Counted from the first letter of the stretch, positions 1 to 9,727 are shown. The stretch: DNA of 64,000 nucleotides from Streptomyces violascens (GCF_014649955.1 NZ_BMUA01000004.1:453366-517365), one strand, 5' to 3'. The notes: generated from the letters alone by a model not told the origin. Numbers and translations: made by a program.

Positions 1-148
1 GAGCGAGGCGGCCCGCGAACGTGGACTTGCCGGAGCCCGCGTGCCCGTCCACCCCGACCAGCCGCACCGGGCCGCAGGACGGCGGCAACTCCCTTACCAG
101 GGTGGCGAGTTGGGCCACGGCGGTGTCGGGTTGCGGCGTGCTGTGCAT
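1..148 (-). CDS. P-loop kinase, N-terminal part (uridine kinase-like), cut by window edge
   Basis: The first 49 codons of a gene that runs off the left edge on the minus strand. The translation begins MHSTPQPDTAVAQLATLV and contains VDGHAGSGKSTFAGRLA, a canonical Walker A loop (GHAGSGKS) placed early as in uridine/pantothenate kinase-like P-loop NTPases. It should bind ATP and phosphorylate a small substrate, but the substrate site is outside the window. The start codon lies at 146-148. The 269 bp to the next gene are a divergent promoter region. Confidence 0.75.
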   Translation of the reverse strand, partial: MHSTPQPDTAVAQLATLVRELPPSCGPVRLVGVDGHAGSGKSTFAGRLA

Positions 149-417
149 GCGTCCTGCCTGGTGGTGCGGGGGCGGCGGTCGGTGTCCCCGCTGCGGGGGT
201 TCCGACCGTACCGGGCGCCCGGGGGAGGCGCCCGGAGCCCGGGCCCTCATGGCCGGTTCCACGAGCTTTGGCTCCCGCCCAGGTCACGTCAGCGGTCGAG
301 ACCAATATTGGACGGGGGACGCGTGCCGAATCACTGGCCGAAGGGCATCGGACCCGAGATAGTGGGCCCGCTGTCGTGCACTCGCCGCCCCATCCGTAAC
401 CGACTGGGGGTCCCACC

Positions 418-1782
418 GTGACCAGTCCAACCTCGCGCAGAACCGTCCTCGCCGCGGCCGTCGCCGTCGCGGCCGGTGCCGTCGTGAGCTCCTCGTCGGG
501 GCCCGCGGCCGCGTCCGGCGTCGCGGCCCGGCCGAAGCAGGGCATGCACCTCGTGGACAACCGGGCCTGGACCTCGCACGCCGAGTGGCGCTCGGGCGCC
601 GGGAACGGCGTACGCGCCCAGGGCGGCCGCCGCCCCGGCATCGTCATCGACCGGCCCGCCGGAACCACCTCCTACACCGACCCGCACACCAACAGGACCG
701 CCACCTGGGAGTACGCGAGCTGGACCTCCCCGGCCCACTGCTCCACCGTGCCCGCCACCGAGGCCGTCGCCCACTGGAACGCGCACACCCCCGCCGGCAC
801 CTGGCTCCAGGTCGAGCTGCTCGGCACCTACACGGACGGGACCGCCACACCCGCGTACGTCATGGGCCGCTGGACGGCGGGCGACGGCGACACCGACATC
901 CGGCGCACCTCCGTGGACGGCCAGAGCGACGGCAAGAGCTCGATCTCGACGGACACCTTCGCCATCGACACCCCGGCCACCGGCCTGCGCCTCGCCTCCT
1001 ACCGGCTGCGGGTCACCCTCTACCGCCTCCCGGGCAGCCGGCTCACGCCGACCGTGTGGCGGCTCGGCGCGATGGCCTCCGACATCCCGGACCGGTTCAC
1101 GGTCGACGCGTCGACCCCCGGTTTCGCGGGCGAGCTGGTGGTGCCGAGCTACTCGCAGGAGATCCACAAGGGCCAGTACCCGCAGTACGACAACGGCGGC
1201 GAGGCCTGGTGCAGCCCCACCTCCTCGCAGATGATCATCGAGCACTGGGGGCGGCAGCCGAACCCGGCCGACCTCGCCTGGGTCGATCCCTCCTACGCCG
1301 ACCCGCAGGTCTGCCAGGCGGCCCGCCAGACGTACGACTACCAGTACGCGGGCTGCGGCAACTGGCCCTTCAATGCCGCGTACGCCGCCACGTACCGGGA
1401 CATGAGCTCCGTGGTGACCCGGCTGCGGTCGCTGAACGACGTCGAGACGCTGGTTCGCGCGGGCATCCCGGCCATAACGTCCCAGTCCTTCCTGGCTGCC
1501 GAGCTGACCGGCGCGGGGTACGGCACCGCGGGGCACCTCATGACGGTGACCGGCTTCACTGCCGAGGGCGACGTGATCGCCCACGATCCGGCGGCGCCCG
1601 ACGACGCGGCCGTCCGCCGCGTCTACAAGCGGCGCGAATTCGAGAATGTGTGGCTGCGGACCAAGCGGCACAACGCGAGCGGGAAAGTGGTCTCCGGCAC
1701 AGGGGGCGTCTGCTACCTCTACTGGCCCGCGTACCCGACGGCCGGGCAGCGCAAGGCGCTCGCGGCCGTCGGCATCCGCTGA
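418..1782 (+). CDS. Secreted C39-family (papain-like) cysteine peptidase
   Basis: A 454-residue exported protein starting at GTG. Residues 1-33 form a Tat-type signal (SRRTVL, then an Ala/Val-rich stretch and an AAAS-like cleavage region). The C-terminal half looks like peptidase_C39_2: Cys265 in GEAWCSPTSS, His373 in GHLMTVTGF and Asp390 in IAHDPAAPDD are in the order and spacing expected of the Cys-His-Asp triad. The N-terminal ~200 residues look like a beta-rich accessory domain. It probably hydrolyses peptides outside the cell; no bacteriocin transporter is nearby, so a leader-peptidase role is unlikely. The substrate is unknown. Confidence 0.8.
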   Translation: MTSPTSRRTVLAAAVAVAAGAVVSSSSGPAAASGVAARPKQGMHLVDNRAWTSHAEWRSGAGNGVRAQGGRRPGIVIDRPAGTTSYTDPHTNRTATWEYASWTSPAHCSTVPATEAVAHWNAHTPAGTWLQVELLGTYTDGTATPAYVMGRWTAGDGDTDIRRTSVDGQSDGKSSISTDTFAIDTPATGLRLASYRLRVTLYRLPGSRLTPTVWRLGAMASDIPDRFTVDASTPGFAGELVVPSYSQEIHKGQYPQYDNGGEAWCSPTSSQMIIEHWGRQPNPADLAWVDPSYADPQVCQAARQTYDYQYAGCGNWPFNAAYAATYRDMSSVVTRLRSLNDVETLVRAGIPAITSQSFLAAELTGAGYGTAGHLMTVTGFTAEGDVIAHDPAAPDDAAVRRVYKRREFENVWLRTKRHNASGKVVSGTGGVCYLYWPAYPTAGQRKALAAVGIR

Positions 1783-1901
1783 GCGGGCTGTCGCCACCCC
1801 GGGGCAGTGACGAACGTCTCTACCCCGGGAGCCCCGTGCGATGGCACCGTGGAACGGTCACCGGGGGGACCGTGCACCGCCACACGACCGAGTGAGTTCC
1901 C

Positions 1902-2066
1902 ATGACCCTGCCTGCCACGACCGCCGACGACCCCCGAGCCCTGGCCGAACTCCGCGCCCGCACGGGCGGCCCCAAGGACGTGGGCCCGAAGGTCCTGGAA
2001 CACGTCCTGGGCTGGACCCTGGTGGTGGTCATCGCGATGCTGGTGACGCAGACGGGCCTGATGTAG
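1902..2066 (+). CDS. Small single-pass membrane protein
   Basis: A 54-residue reading frame with Streptomyces codon bias: about 31 polar residues (MTLPATTADDPRALAELRA...), then one membrane segment (LGWTLVVVIAMLVTQTGLM) reaching the C-terminus. It ends 3 bp before the stop of the convergent membrane operon, so there is no room for a terminator. No clear Shine-Dalgarno is seen (agtgagttccc before ATG). I do not recognise the family. The tail-anchor-like layout suggests a peptide held at the inner membrane. Confidence 0.55.
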   Translation: MTLPATTADDPRALAELRARTGGPKDVGPKVLEHVLGWTLVVVIAMLVTQTGLM

Positions 2067-2069
2067 CCA

Positions 2070-2945
2070 CTAGTACGCGAGCTCCAGGTCGGCCTTCCAG
2101 TGCCGCCGAGGAATGCCGACCAAGCCGTACAGCGCCCGCACCGGTGAGCGGCGGGTCAGCAGAACGACTCCCGCCAGGATGGCGAACACCGGGAGCCCGA
2201 CCGCCCACCCCGCCAGCCGGACCAGCCCGCTCGCGGCAACCGCGCCGAGGAACGGCAGCCCGTAGACCCCCGCCGCCGCAATGGCCACCGCCAGGACCCG
2301 CGGCACCCCCCGGTCCTCGTCCGCCCCCGGCAGCTCCCAGCCCTCCATGAGCCAGCCGATCTCCGTGATCAGCATCGTGCCGATGACGGCGGCCCCCAGG
2401 ATGAGCAGTGCCAGGAACGTCCCCGACGTCAGGAAGTGCAGCAGATTGTTGATCACGCTGTCCTTCGGCCAGTCCCGCAGCGCCCCGCGGCTCGTCGTGA
2501 GCAGCCGCCGGTAGCCGGTCCCGTCCCACCCGTGGACCAGCACCGCGAACAGCAGGAAGTGCGCGCCCACGCTCTGCAGATACGCCCAGTAGCCCGCACC
2601 CACCAGCACGAGCGCCTGCGCCACCAGAAATCCCAGCAGCGTCGCGACGACCGTGCCGCCCGCGTAGAGGAGCACGAACCCGGCCCAGATTCCCCGGTGG
2701 CCGCCGGCCACCTGCATGGTCGCCCACGACGGGTTCTGCCACATCATGAAAAGACCGGTGGGCACCAGGAGCACGGCCGCGAACAGCACGGTCAGCAGAA
2801 GGTAGGGGTTGGCGGCGCGGCTGCGGGTGCGTACCCCCTCCTCGTGCACCGAGCGCTGCCACCACTGGAGCTGGCGGGCCGCCGAGACCGCGAAGGTCGC
2901 CCCGGTTCCGTACGCCCAGAAGAGCGCGGCCTGGATCTGGATCAC
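2070..2945 (-). CDS. Integral membrane protein of unknown function
   Basis: A 291-residue polytopic protein with about six hydrophobic segments (around residues 1-20, 47-68, 85-125, 128-145, 175-205 and 222-265). I see no catalytic motif. The start overlaps the stop of the preceding DUF6114 gene by 4 bp (ATGA at 2942-2945), so it is translationally coupled as the third gene of a DUF6230-DUF6114-membrane protein operon. That points to a membrane or envelope role shared with its partners. No function can be assigned. Confidence 0.7.
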   Translation of the reverse strand: MIQIQAALFWAYGTGATFAVSAARQLQWWQRSVHEEGVRTRSRAANPYLLLTVLFAAVLLVPTGLFMMWQNPSWATMQVAGGHRGIWAGFVLLYAGGTVVATLLGFLVAQALVLVGAGYWAYLQSVGAHFLLFAVLVHGWDGTGYRRLLTTSRGALRDWPKDSVINNLLHFLTSGTFLALLILGAAVIGTMLITEIGWLMEGWELPGADEDRGVPRVLAVAIAAAGVYGLPFLGAVAASGLVRLAGWAVGLPVFAILAGVVLLTRRSPVRALYGLVGIPRRHWKADLELAY

Positions 2946-4093
2946 GATGCCCCCAGCGTCAGTCCGTTCGCGACGATGGAATCCGAGGTGACGAGGGCCT
3001 GTTCGGCCGTCACGTCGGTCATGAAGACGAAGGGCGGGACGATCGGCGGCACCGGCAGGGTGTTGGGGTCGAAGGTGATGCAGAGCAGCCCTTCGAGGCA
3101 GCCGCTGAACTTGGTGAGATAGAGCGTCACATGCCCGCTGAGATCCAACGAGCTGGCTCCCAGGGCGAGTTCGTCGTGGCCGTCGCGGGTGATGAGGCGG
3201 TAGTCGGTGAGCGAGGCCGAGTTCATCTTGAGGATCATGACCTTCAGGGAGCCGTGCGCGGTGGGCACGGTCGTCACCCCGGCGAGCAGGAAGCCGTTGG
3301 GGGAGAAACGGGTCGTGGTGACCGTCGGCGGCACCGCCGGGGCGGTCACCGAGCCGGGCCGCGGCGCCTGCTCGACGCGGTGCCCGCCGAGCGTGGCAAG
3401 GAGGGCGAGCGGCAGGGCCGCGGCGAGCGTGCGCTGGGTGCGTACGTTCGGTACCCGCCGCGTCGCCTCCTCCTTCGGCGTCCAGCCGAACCCCATCGCG
3501 CTGCCCGTGATGCCGAGCGCCATCCCGACCAGGAACCCGCCGAGGTTGGTGGCCGCGAAGGAAAGAACCGACAGGATCAGGGCGTTGATCGACACGTAGT
3601 GCCGGGTGTGCGGCAGGAACCAGAGGAAGAGTCCGGCCGCGACGAGGGCGAGTCCGATGCCGATCGCGGCGATCCCGCCGAGCCCGAGGCTGACCAGGAT
3701 GGTCAGCGGCGACAGCGGCACCACGAGCAGTTCGAGACCGCCGAGGACGAGGAAGAGCCCCGCCCAGAACGGCCGCGTCCGCCGCCAGCCCCGTAATGCC
3801 CGCCGGGCCTCGGGCAGCGGCAGCCGTTCGTCGAGCGCCACAAACCGCACCCCGTTCTCGCCCGGCTCCCCCCAGGGAGCACGCCGCGTCTCGCCGGTAC
3901 GGGGCCCCGTCCCCTCACTGGCGCGGGGCCCCGCACCCTGGCCGGTCCGCACGCCGGGACCGGGCCCGGCGTGCGGACCGACGTCGTCGCCCGGCCGAGG
4001 GGCTCGCGGACCACCCTGCACCCGGACCGGCGGCAGGGGCGGCGCGGCACCGTCGCGGGGGAGCCTGAGCAGCCCGAGCCGTCTCAGAAGCAC
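2942..4093 (-). CDS. DUF6114-type membrane protein
   Basis: A 383-residue protein. Residues ~1-75 are a Pro/Gly/Arg-rich cytoplasmic stretch, ~100-200 hold four membrane segments, and ~220-383 form a mostly extracytoplasmic beta-rich tail with SGCLEGLLC. Genes of this family sit next to DUF6230 genes in Streptomyces (recalled). It overlaps its upstream partner by 10 bp and its downstream partner by 4 bp. The GTG at 4093 has no good Shine-Dalgarno, so coupling or an internal start near the first membrane segment is possible. Function unknown. Confidence 0.65.
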   Translation of the reverse strand: MLLRRLGLLRLPRDGAAPPLPPVRVQGGPRAPRPGDDVGPHAGPGPGVRTGQGAGPRASEGTGPRTGETRRAPWGEPGENGVRFVALDERLPLPEARRALRGWRRTRPFWAGLFLVLGGLELLVVPLSPLTILVSLGLGGIAAIGIGLALVAAGLFLWFLPHTRHYVSINALILSVLSFAATNLGGFLVGMALGITGSAMGFGWTPKEEATRRVPNVRTQRTLAAALPLALLATLGGHRVEQAPRPGSVTAPAVPPTVTTTRFSPNGFLLAGVTTVPTAHGSLKVMILKMNSASLTDYRLITRDGHDELALGASSLDLSGHVTLYLTKFSGCLEGLLCITFDPNTLPVPPIVPPFVFMTDVTAEQALVTSDSIVANGLTLGAS

Positions 4094-4698
4094 TTCTTGC
4101 CGCCGATGCTCACATCGACCTTCATCCCCTTCAGCCGGAAGTTGCCGCCGGTCGCCGACCAGGCATGCGACTTCACGCCGTTGACCTCGATGTTCCCGGC
4201 CTGCAGCCCGAACTTGCCCGGCTCGCCCTGAACTCCCTTGACCGCGTCGAGGGTCGAGGCGTCCCGGCCGATCTGGGCCGTGCCGAACTGGGCGTCGCCG
4301 ACCAGGTCCTCGCCGTCGATGACGAGGTTGCTGGCCGTCACCTCGCCCGCGTCGCCGCCCGCCGTCAGCTTGAACACGACGGTGCCGACGGGCGTGCCGA
4401 CCGCGGCCGACTGGCAGATGTCGCTGAGCTTCGCGTCGCCGATGCCCAGCAGCGCCACCGGGTGGCCCTTGCCGTCGACGGACTTGTCGGTCTGCACGTA
4501 CGAGGAGAGCCCCGAACTGGTCAGCTTCCCCGACGCGACCTGGAAACTGGTCCCGGAAACCGCGAACGACGCGGCCAGTGCGCCCTCGGCCATCACATTG
4601 GCCATGATCCCGACCGCGACGACCGCCGGCAGTGCGACGACCGCGGTCTTCTTCCAGGCGGTTCTGCCTTCGGCCAACGGCCGTTTGGCTGCGCTCAC
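4084..4698 (-). CDS. DUF6230 family exported protein
   Basis: A 204-residue protein. I chose the GTG at 4698 (MSAAKRPLAEGRTAWKK) because GGGAGGATCAA directly precedes it; an in-frame ATG 63 bp further upstream has no such site. One N-terminal membrane or signal segment (residues ~20-45, VVALPAVVAVGIMANVMAEG) is followed by a beta-rich secreted domain (FAVSGTSFQVASGKL... to the C-terminal GGKKCF). The family is found in Streptomyces beside DUF6114 proteins. It is first in a three-gene operon and divergent from a TetR gene, which probably controls it. Function unknown. Confidence 0.7.
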   Translation of the reverse strand: MSAAKRPLAEGRTAWKKTAVVALPAVVAVGIMANVMAEGALAASFAVSGTSFQVASGKLTSSGLSSYVQTDKSVDGKGHPVALLGIGDAKLSDICQSAAVGTPVGTVVFKLTAGGDAGEVTASNLVIDGEDLVGDAQFGTAQIGRDASTLDAVKGVQGEPGKFGLQAGNIEVNGVKSHAWSATGGNFRLKGMKVDVSIGGKKCF

Positions 4699-4754
4699 TT
4701 GATCCTCCCGTACGACACGTCGTCCAGCGGTGCAGGGGGAGTGCGAATGCAGGT

Positions 4755-4782
4755 CTGCCATACTGCGGGCATCCTGTGGCAG
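4755..4782. promoter_or_regulatory. Inverted repeat in the DUF6230/TetR divergent region
   Basis: CTGCCA at 4755-4760 and TGGCAG at 4777-4782 form an interrupted inverted repeat. They flank a possible -10 hexamer (CATACT) in the ~100 bp between the DUF6230 operon and the TetR gene. The place suits an operator for that TetR protein, but the 16-bp spacer is long, so this is tentative. Confidence 0.3.
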
Positions 4783-4801
4783 TTGGAGACTAGGGCCGAA
4801 T

Positions 4802-5428
4802 TTGAATAATAGTCAACAGGGCGGTACGACCGAGAGATCCCAGGTCCGCCGCTCCGAACTCATCGCAACGGGCCGGAAGTTGTTCGCCGACACCTCGTAC
4901 GACGCGCTGTCGATGGACGACATCGCCAAGCACGCCGGGGTCGCCAAGGGCCTGATCTACTACTACTTCAAGTCCAAACGGGGCTACTACCTGGCCATCG
5001 TCGAGGACTCCGTCGCGGATCTGGTGTCCCGCGCCGGGAGTGACACCGAGCTGCCCCGCGCCGAACGCGTCCACCGCACCATCGACGGCTACCTCCTGTA
5101 CGCCCAGCACCACCAGGCCGCGTACCGGACGATCGTCACCGGTGGCGTCGGCTTCGACACCCAGGTGCAGGCCATCCGGGACGCGGTGCGCGAGGAGCTG
5201 ATCGCCACCATCGCCGAGGGCGCCTACGGCACCCGGGAGATACCGGTGCTCGCCCGGCTCGCGCTGCTCGGCTGGCTGGGCAGCGTGGAGAGCGTCACGC
5301 TCGACTGGCTCGCCGCCGTGGAGCCGCCCCGCGACACCGTGCGCGAGCTCCTGGTCCGGATGCTGCGGCGCACCCTGGACACCATCGAGGAGTTCGAGCC
5401 GTCCTGCCCTTCTCCGGAGCCGGCCTAG
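4802..5428 (+). CDS. TetR-family transcriptional regulator
   Basis: About 208 residues. The N-terminal helix-turn-helix is clear: LSMDDIAKHAGVAKGLIYYYFKSKRGYYLAI is a textbook TetR DNA-binding segment. The C-terminal ligand domain is rich in helices (VHRTIDGYLLYAQHHQAAY...). I chose the TTG at 4802 (MNNSQQGG...), preceded by AGGG; an ATG at 4730 would add a poorly biased extension running through the promoter region. It is divergent from the DUF6230 operon, the usual arrangement for a repressor of that operon. The ligand is unknown. Confidence 0.8.
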   Translation: MNNSQQGGTTERSQVRRSELIATGRKLFADTSYDALSMDDIAKHAGVAKGLIYYYFKSKRGYYLAIVEDSVADLVSRAGSDTELPRAERVHRTIDGYLLYAQHHQAAYRTIVTGGVGFDTQVQAIRDAVREELIATIAEGAYGTREIPVLARLALLGWLGSVESVTLDWLAAVEPPRDTVRELLVRMLRRTLDTIEEFEPSCPSPEPA

Positions 5429-5440
5429 ACATGCCGAAGG

Positions 5441-5467
5441 GGGGCGGGCGGCCTCGCCGCCCGCCCC
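5441..5467. terminator. Bidirectional terminator between TetR and chitinase genes
   Basis: A perfect stem with 12-bp arms (GGGGCGGGCGGC / GCCGCCCGCCCC) and a 3-nt loop lies between two convergent stop codons. There is no U-run, as is usual for Streptomyces terminators. Confidence 0.8.
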
Positions 5468-5480
5468 TCCAACTCCCTTG

Positions 5481-6731
<1,251 letters not shown>

Positions 6732-6822
6732 CGTGATCTCCTCGTGGGGAGGGGAGAGGGGGGCCGTGCACGACTGCCGTGAGGGTCTCGTTTGACATGA
6801 ACGCACTAAGACGTGGAACGGA

Positions 6823-6866
6823 ACGCTAGAAGGACTAGACCAGTTCGGTCAATGGTTCGGACCAAT
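6823..6866 (-). promoter_or_regulatory. Chitinase promoter with two DasR/dre-like boxes
   Basis: Read on the minus strand, TTGACC (6847-6852) and TAGCGT (6823-6828) form a promoter with an 18-bp spacer. Two dre-like boxes lie on it: ATTGGTCCGAACCATT (6851-6866), almost palindromic, and ACTGGTCTAGTCCT (6831-6844), whose first half matches the dre consensus ACTGGTCTAGACCA. Their TGGTC starts are 22 bp apart, two helical turns, as in known Streptomyces chitinase promoters with 12-bp direct repeats. Induction by chitin or GlcNAc through DasR is inferred. The rest of the 379-bp gap (6867-7110) holds only the acyl-CoA dehydrogenase leader. Confidence 0.75.
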
Positions 6867-7110
6867 TTCGGAGCGCTCGATTCCAGGACGATGCACGGCG
6901 CGGAGTCGGCTCGGAGAGCGGGTAAATCGTGATCTTGGGGCCAGTGACGGGACGCGTCCGATCGGGCATACTCACAGCGCCACGGCCGCCCGCCTGCTAC
7001 TTCCGTGACCCGGAAGGGAAGGCATCGGCCGGAGAGCAGAGTCACCGGCGGCGCCGCCACACCCTGCGCGTGCGTCCGCCGAAGCGCCCGACAGGGAGGA
7101 GAGCGCCGCC

Positions 7111-8283
7111 ATGCCCGACCGTGCCCCACAGCCGGTGGAACGACAGCTGCCCACCGAAGAGGCCCGGGACCTTGTCGCCCTTGTGCGCGACATCGTCCAG
7201 CGGGAGATCGCGCCTCGGGCCGCCGAGCAGGAGGACGCCGGGTACTTCCCGCGCGAGATCTTCACCCTGCTCTCCGAATCCGGCCTCCTCGGGCTCCCGT
7301 ACGACTCCGGGTTCGGCGGGGGCGACCAGCCGTACGAGGTCTACCTCCAGGTGCTCGAAGAGCTCGCCTCGGCCCGGCTCACGGTCGGCCTCGGCGTAAG
7401 TGTCCACTCGCTCGCCTGCCACGCGCTCGCGGGCTACGGCACCAAGGAGCAGCAGGCCGAGCACCTGCCCGCGATGCTCGGCGGCGGCCTGCTCGGCGCC
7501 TACTGCCTCTCGGAGCCTTCGTCGGGATCGGACGCGGCCTCGCTGCGCACCAAGGCCGTGCGCGACGGTGCCGACTGGGTCATCTCCGGCACCAAGGCCT
7601 GGATCACCCACGGCGGGATCGCCGACTTCTACACCGTCCTCGCCCGCACCGGCGGCGAGGGTGCCCGCGGCATCACGGCCTTCCTCGTCCCGGGCGACGC
7701 CGAGGGGCTGAGCGCGGCGGTTCCCGAGAAGAAGATGGGCATGAAGGGCTCGCCCACCGCCCAGCTCCACTTCGACGGCGTACGCGTCCCCGATGCGCGC
7801 CGCATCGGCGAGGAGGGCCAGGGCTTCGCGATCGCGCTGTCCGCGCTCGACTCGGGGCGGCTCGGCATCGCGGCCTGCGCGATCGGCGTCGCCCAGGCCG
7901 CCCTCGACGAGGCGCTCGCGTACGCCACCGGGCGCGAGCAGTTCGGCCGGCCCATCGCCGACTTCCAGGGCCTGCGCTTCATGCTGGCCGACATGGCGAC
8001 CCAGATCGAGGCGGGCCGCGCGCTGTACCTGGCCGCCGCCCGGCTCCGCGACGCGGGGCGCCCCTTCTCCCGCCAGGCGGCGATGGCCAAGCTGTTCTGC
8101 ACGGACGCGGCGATGAAGGTGACCACGGACGCGGTCCAGGTCCTGGGCGGCTACGGCTACACGGCCGACTTCCCGGTCGAGCGCTTCATGCGTGAGGCGA
8201 AGGTCCTGCAGATCGTCGAGGGCACGAACCAGATCCAGCGCATGGTGATCGCCCGCCACCTCGCGGGCCCGGAAACCCGCTGA
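7111..8283 (+). CDS. Acyl-CoA dehydrogenase
   Basis: A 390-residue FAD enzyme of normal length that oxidises acyl-CoA to the 2,3-enoyl-CoA and passes electrons to ETF. Both family signatures are present: GAYCLSEPSSGSDAASL in the middle (FAD/substrate loop) and QVLGGYGYTADFPVERFMREAKVLQIVEGTNQIQR near the C-terminus. Glu370 in VEGTNQIQR is at the catalytic base position of short/branched-chain enzymes. The ATG at 7111 follows GGGAGGAGAG. The downstream gene pair may share its pathway but has its own operator. Confidence 0.9.
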   Translation: MPDRAPQPVERQLPTEEARDLVALVRDIVQREIAPRAAEQEDAGYFPREIFTLLSESGLLGLPYDSGFGGGDQPYEVYLQVLEELASARLTVGLGVSVHSLACHALAGYGTKEQQAEHLPAMLGGGLLGAYCLSEPSSGSDAASLRTKAVRDGADWVISGTKAWITHGGIADFYTVLARTGGEGARGITAFLVPGDAEGLSAAVPEKKMGMKGSPTAQLHFDGVRVPDARRIGEEGQGFAIALSALDSGRLGIAACAIGVAQAALDEALAYATGREQFGRPIADFQGLRFMLADMATQIEAGRALYLAAARLRDAGRPFSRQAAMAKLFCTDAAMKVTTDAVQVLGGYGYTADFPVERFMREAKVLQIVEGTNQIQRMVIARHLAGPETR

Positions 8284-8306
8284 CCCTCCCGGGAGCGGGG
8301 GGTGCC

Positions 8307-8354
8307 GGTGCGGGCCGGGGTGCCCGCCCGCTCAATTCCCCGCGCCCCTGGCCG
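8307..8354. repeat. Dispersed Streptomyces intergenic element
   Basis: The segment with TGCGGGCCGGGG and then TTCCCCGCGCCCCTG matches a sequence I know to be scattered through Streptomyces intergenic regions. A second family member is at 53041-53092 in this window. It directly follows the acyl-CoA dehydrogenase stop and may act as a terminator or processing signal. Confidence 0.5.
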
Positions 8355-8370
8355 GGTTGGCCTGTGCGGG

Positions 8371-8392
8371 GTGCGCATGCGCATGCGCATGC
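8371..8392. repeat. Alternating purine-pyrimidine tract (tandem GCGCAT)
   Basis: Three tandem GCGCAT-type hexamers give 22 bp of unbroken purine-pyrimidine alternation in the 293-bp gap between the acyl-CoA dehydrogenase and the next gene. Such a tract can adopt Z-DNA under negative supercoiling. No function can be read from it. Confidence 0.6.
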
Positions 8393-8431
8393 CGTCGGCT
8401 TGCCGACGATCGCGGGTGTCGGCCCGCTTCT

Positions 8432-8461
8432 GGCCTGTCCGGCGTTCGAGGGCGAGCGCCC
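8432..8461. repeat. Copy of GTCCGGCGTT-type intergenic repeat
   Basis: This 30-bp stretch (GGCCTGTCCGGCG ... GAGCGCCC) is about 80% identical to the reverse complement of 35533-35562 in another gap of this window. Both look like the dispersed Streptomyces element built around GTCCGGCG(T)TTGAGG. Confidence 0.5.
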
Positions 8462-8532
8462 CCCTTGCGCGGACGGGTGGGGAAGTCCGCCCAGGGGTCC
8501 CACCCCCGCTCGGGGTATGGCGAGGCGAGGCG

Positions 8533-8551
8533 AGCTGACGTACCGTCAGCT
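8533..8551. promoter_or_regulatory. Palindromic operator CTGACG-N3-CGTCAG (site A)
   Basis: A perfect inverted repeat with 8-bp arms (AGCTGACG / CGTCAGCT) and a 3-bp centre, 26 bp upstream of the start at 8577. The same core, CTGACGnnnCGTCAG, occurs at 50905-50929 in front of the DUF35/thiolase pair. The size and symmetry fit a TetR-family dimer site. The regulator is not identified. Confidence 0.65.
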
Positions 8552-8576
8552 TCCGCTGATCCCACGGAGGTTGCCG

Positions 8577-9692
8577 ATGGACCGCCCCATCCCCCTCGAC
8601 GAGTACCCCATCCACCAGACCCCGCTCTCGATGAAGCACGTCGCGACGGGCGACCGCAACGCCTACGACCGCTGCATCTTCCACGTCTTCGACCACCAGG
8701 GCCGCGCCCTGCTCGTCGCGGGCCTCGGCGTCTACCCCAACACCGGGGTGATCGACGCCTACGCCACCCTGCGGGTAGGCGACCGACTGCACGCCGTCCG
8801 GGCCTCGGACGCCCTCACCGACGACCGTATGAACCTCGGCGTCGGCCCCCTGCGGATCACCGTCGACACTCCGTTGCGCCGCCTCACACTGCACTGCGCT
8901 CCCGATCCTGACGACCCGAATTCACTCTCGTACGAAATCGTCTGGAACGCGGACTTCCCCGCGCTGTGGGAACCCCATCATGTGCAGCGCCGGGGCGACC
9001 GGCTCACGCTGGAGGGGCGGCGGTTCGTGCAGGCGGGCCGGTGCACCGGGCTGATCCGCGTCGGCGGCGAGGAGATACCCGTCACGGCGGGGGAGTGGAC
9101 CGGGACGCGCGACCGCAGTTGGGGGGTGCGCCCGATTCCCGGCGAGGAGGCGGGGCGCGGCGACGAGTACCGGCCCGAGGGCTTCCACTGGCTCTGGGTG
9201 CCCGCCCGGTTCGACGACCGGTTCGTCATGGTCATCGCCCAGGAGGACGCCGACGGCTACCGCACCCTCAACGAGGCCGTACTCGTGCGCGAGGGCCACC
9301 CCGACGCCCAACTCGGCTGGCCCCAGGCCGACATCACCTACCGACCCGGCACCCGCCACCCCGAACGCGCCGTCATCCACCTCACCGACCAGTCCCGCAA
9401 ACCCCTCGAACTCGGCGTCGAGATCCTCGCCTCCTCCCCCCTCGCGGTCGGCGCCGGCTACCCGCCCGCCGACGGCTGGCAGCACGGCACCTGGCAGGGC
9501 CGCGGCTGGACCGACCGGCAGGTCTACGACCTGTCCGACCCGGCCGCCCACCCCATGGCCGCGTACGGCGTCACCGACCACGCCGCCCGCTTCACCCTCG
9601 ACGGGCGGACCGGATACGGGATCTTCGAGCACGGCAGCTTCGGCCGCCACGACCCCAGCGGCTTCGCCGACTACACCTCCGTCGCTCCGTGA
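8577..9692 (+). CDS. Conserved hypothetical protein, beta-rich
   Basis: A 371-residue soluble protein with no signal peptide or membrane segment. The ATG at 8577 follows ACGGAGG at good spacing. The sequence is rich in Trp, Arg and Asp (RDRSWGVRPIPG, FHWLWVPARFDDRFVMVIAQEDADGYR) and looks like repeated beta sheets. Proteins of this type (hydroxyneurosporene-dehydrogenase or lipocalin-like in some annotations) are often next to phosphotransferase-like and acyl-CoA enzymes in actinobacteria, from memory. It is cotranscribed with the downstream phosphotransferase (35-bp gap), behind operator site A. I cannot assign a reaction. Confidence 0.65.
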   Translation: MDRPIPLDEYPIHQTPLSMKHVATGDRNAYDRCIFHVFDHQGRALLVAGLGVYPNTGVIDAYATLRVGDRLHAVRASDALTDDRMNLGVGPLRITVDTPLRRLTLHCAPDPDDPNSLSYEIVWNADFPALWEPHHVQRRGDRLTLEGRRFVQAGRCTGLIRVGGEEIPVTAGEWTGTRDRSWGVRPIPGEEAGRGDEYRPEGFHWLWVPARFDDRFVMVIAQEDADGYRTLNEAVLVREGHPDAQLGWPQADITYRPGTRHPERAVIHLTDQSRKPLELGVEILASSPLAVGAGYPPADGWQHGTWQGRGWTDRQVYDLSDPAAHPMAAYGVTDHAARFTLDGRTGYGIFEHGSFGRHDPSGFADYTSVAP

Positions 9693-9727
9693 GAGCCGCC
9701 CGAGCCGCCCGTGAAGGGAGCACCGCC

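Noticed and set aside
302..311. Palindrome CCAATATTGG upstream of the C39 peptidase
   Set aside because: A striking AT-containing 10-mer in GC-rich DNA, but too short and isolated to call an operator.
331..1797. Long antisense open frame over the C39-type peptidase
   Set aside because: Composition is Arg/Gly/Val-rich without motifs. The plus strand encodes a signal peptide and a Cys-His-Asp triad.
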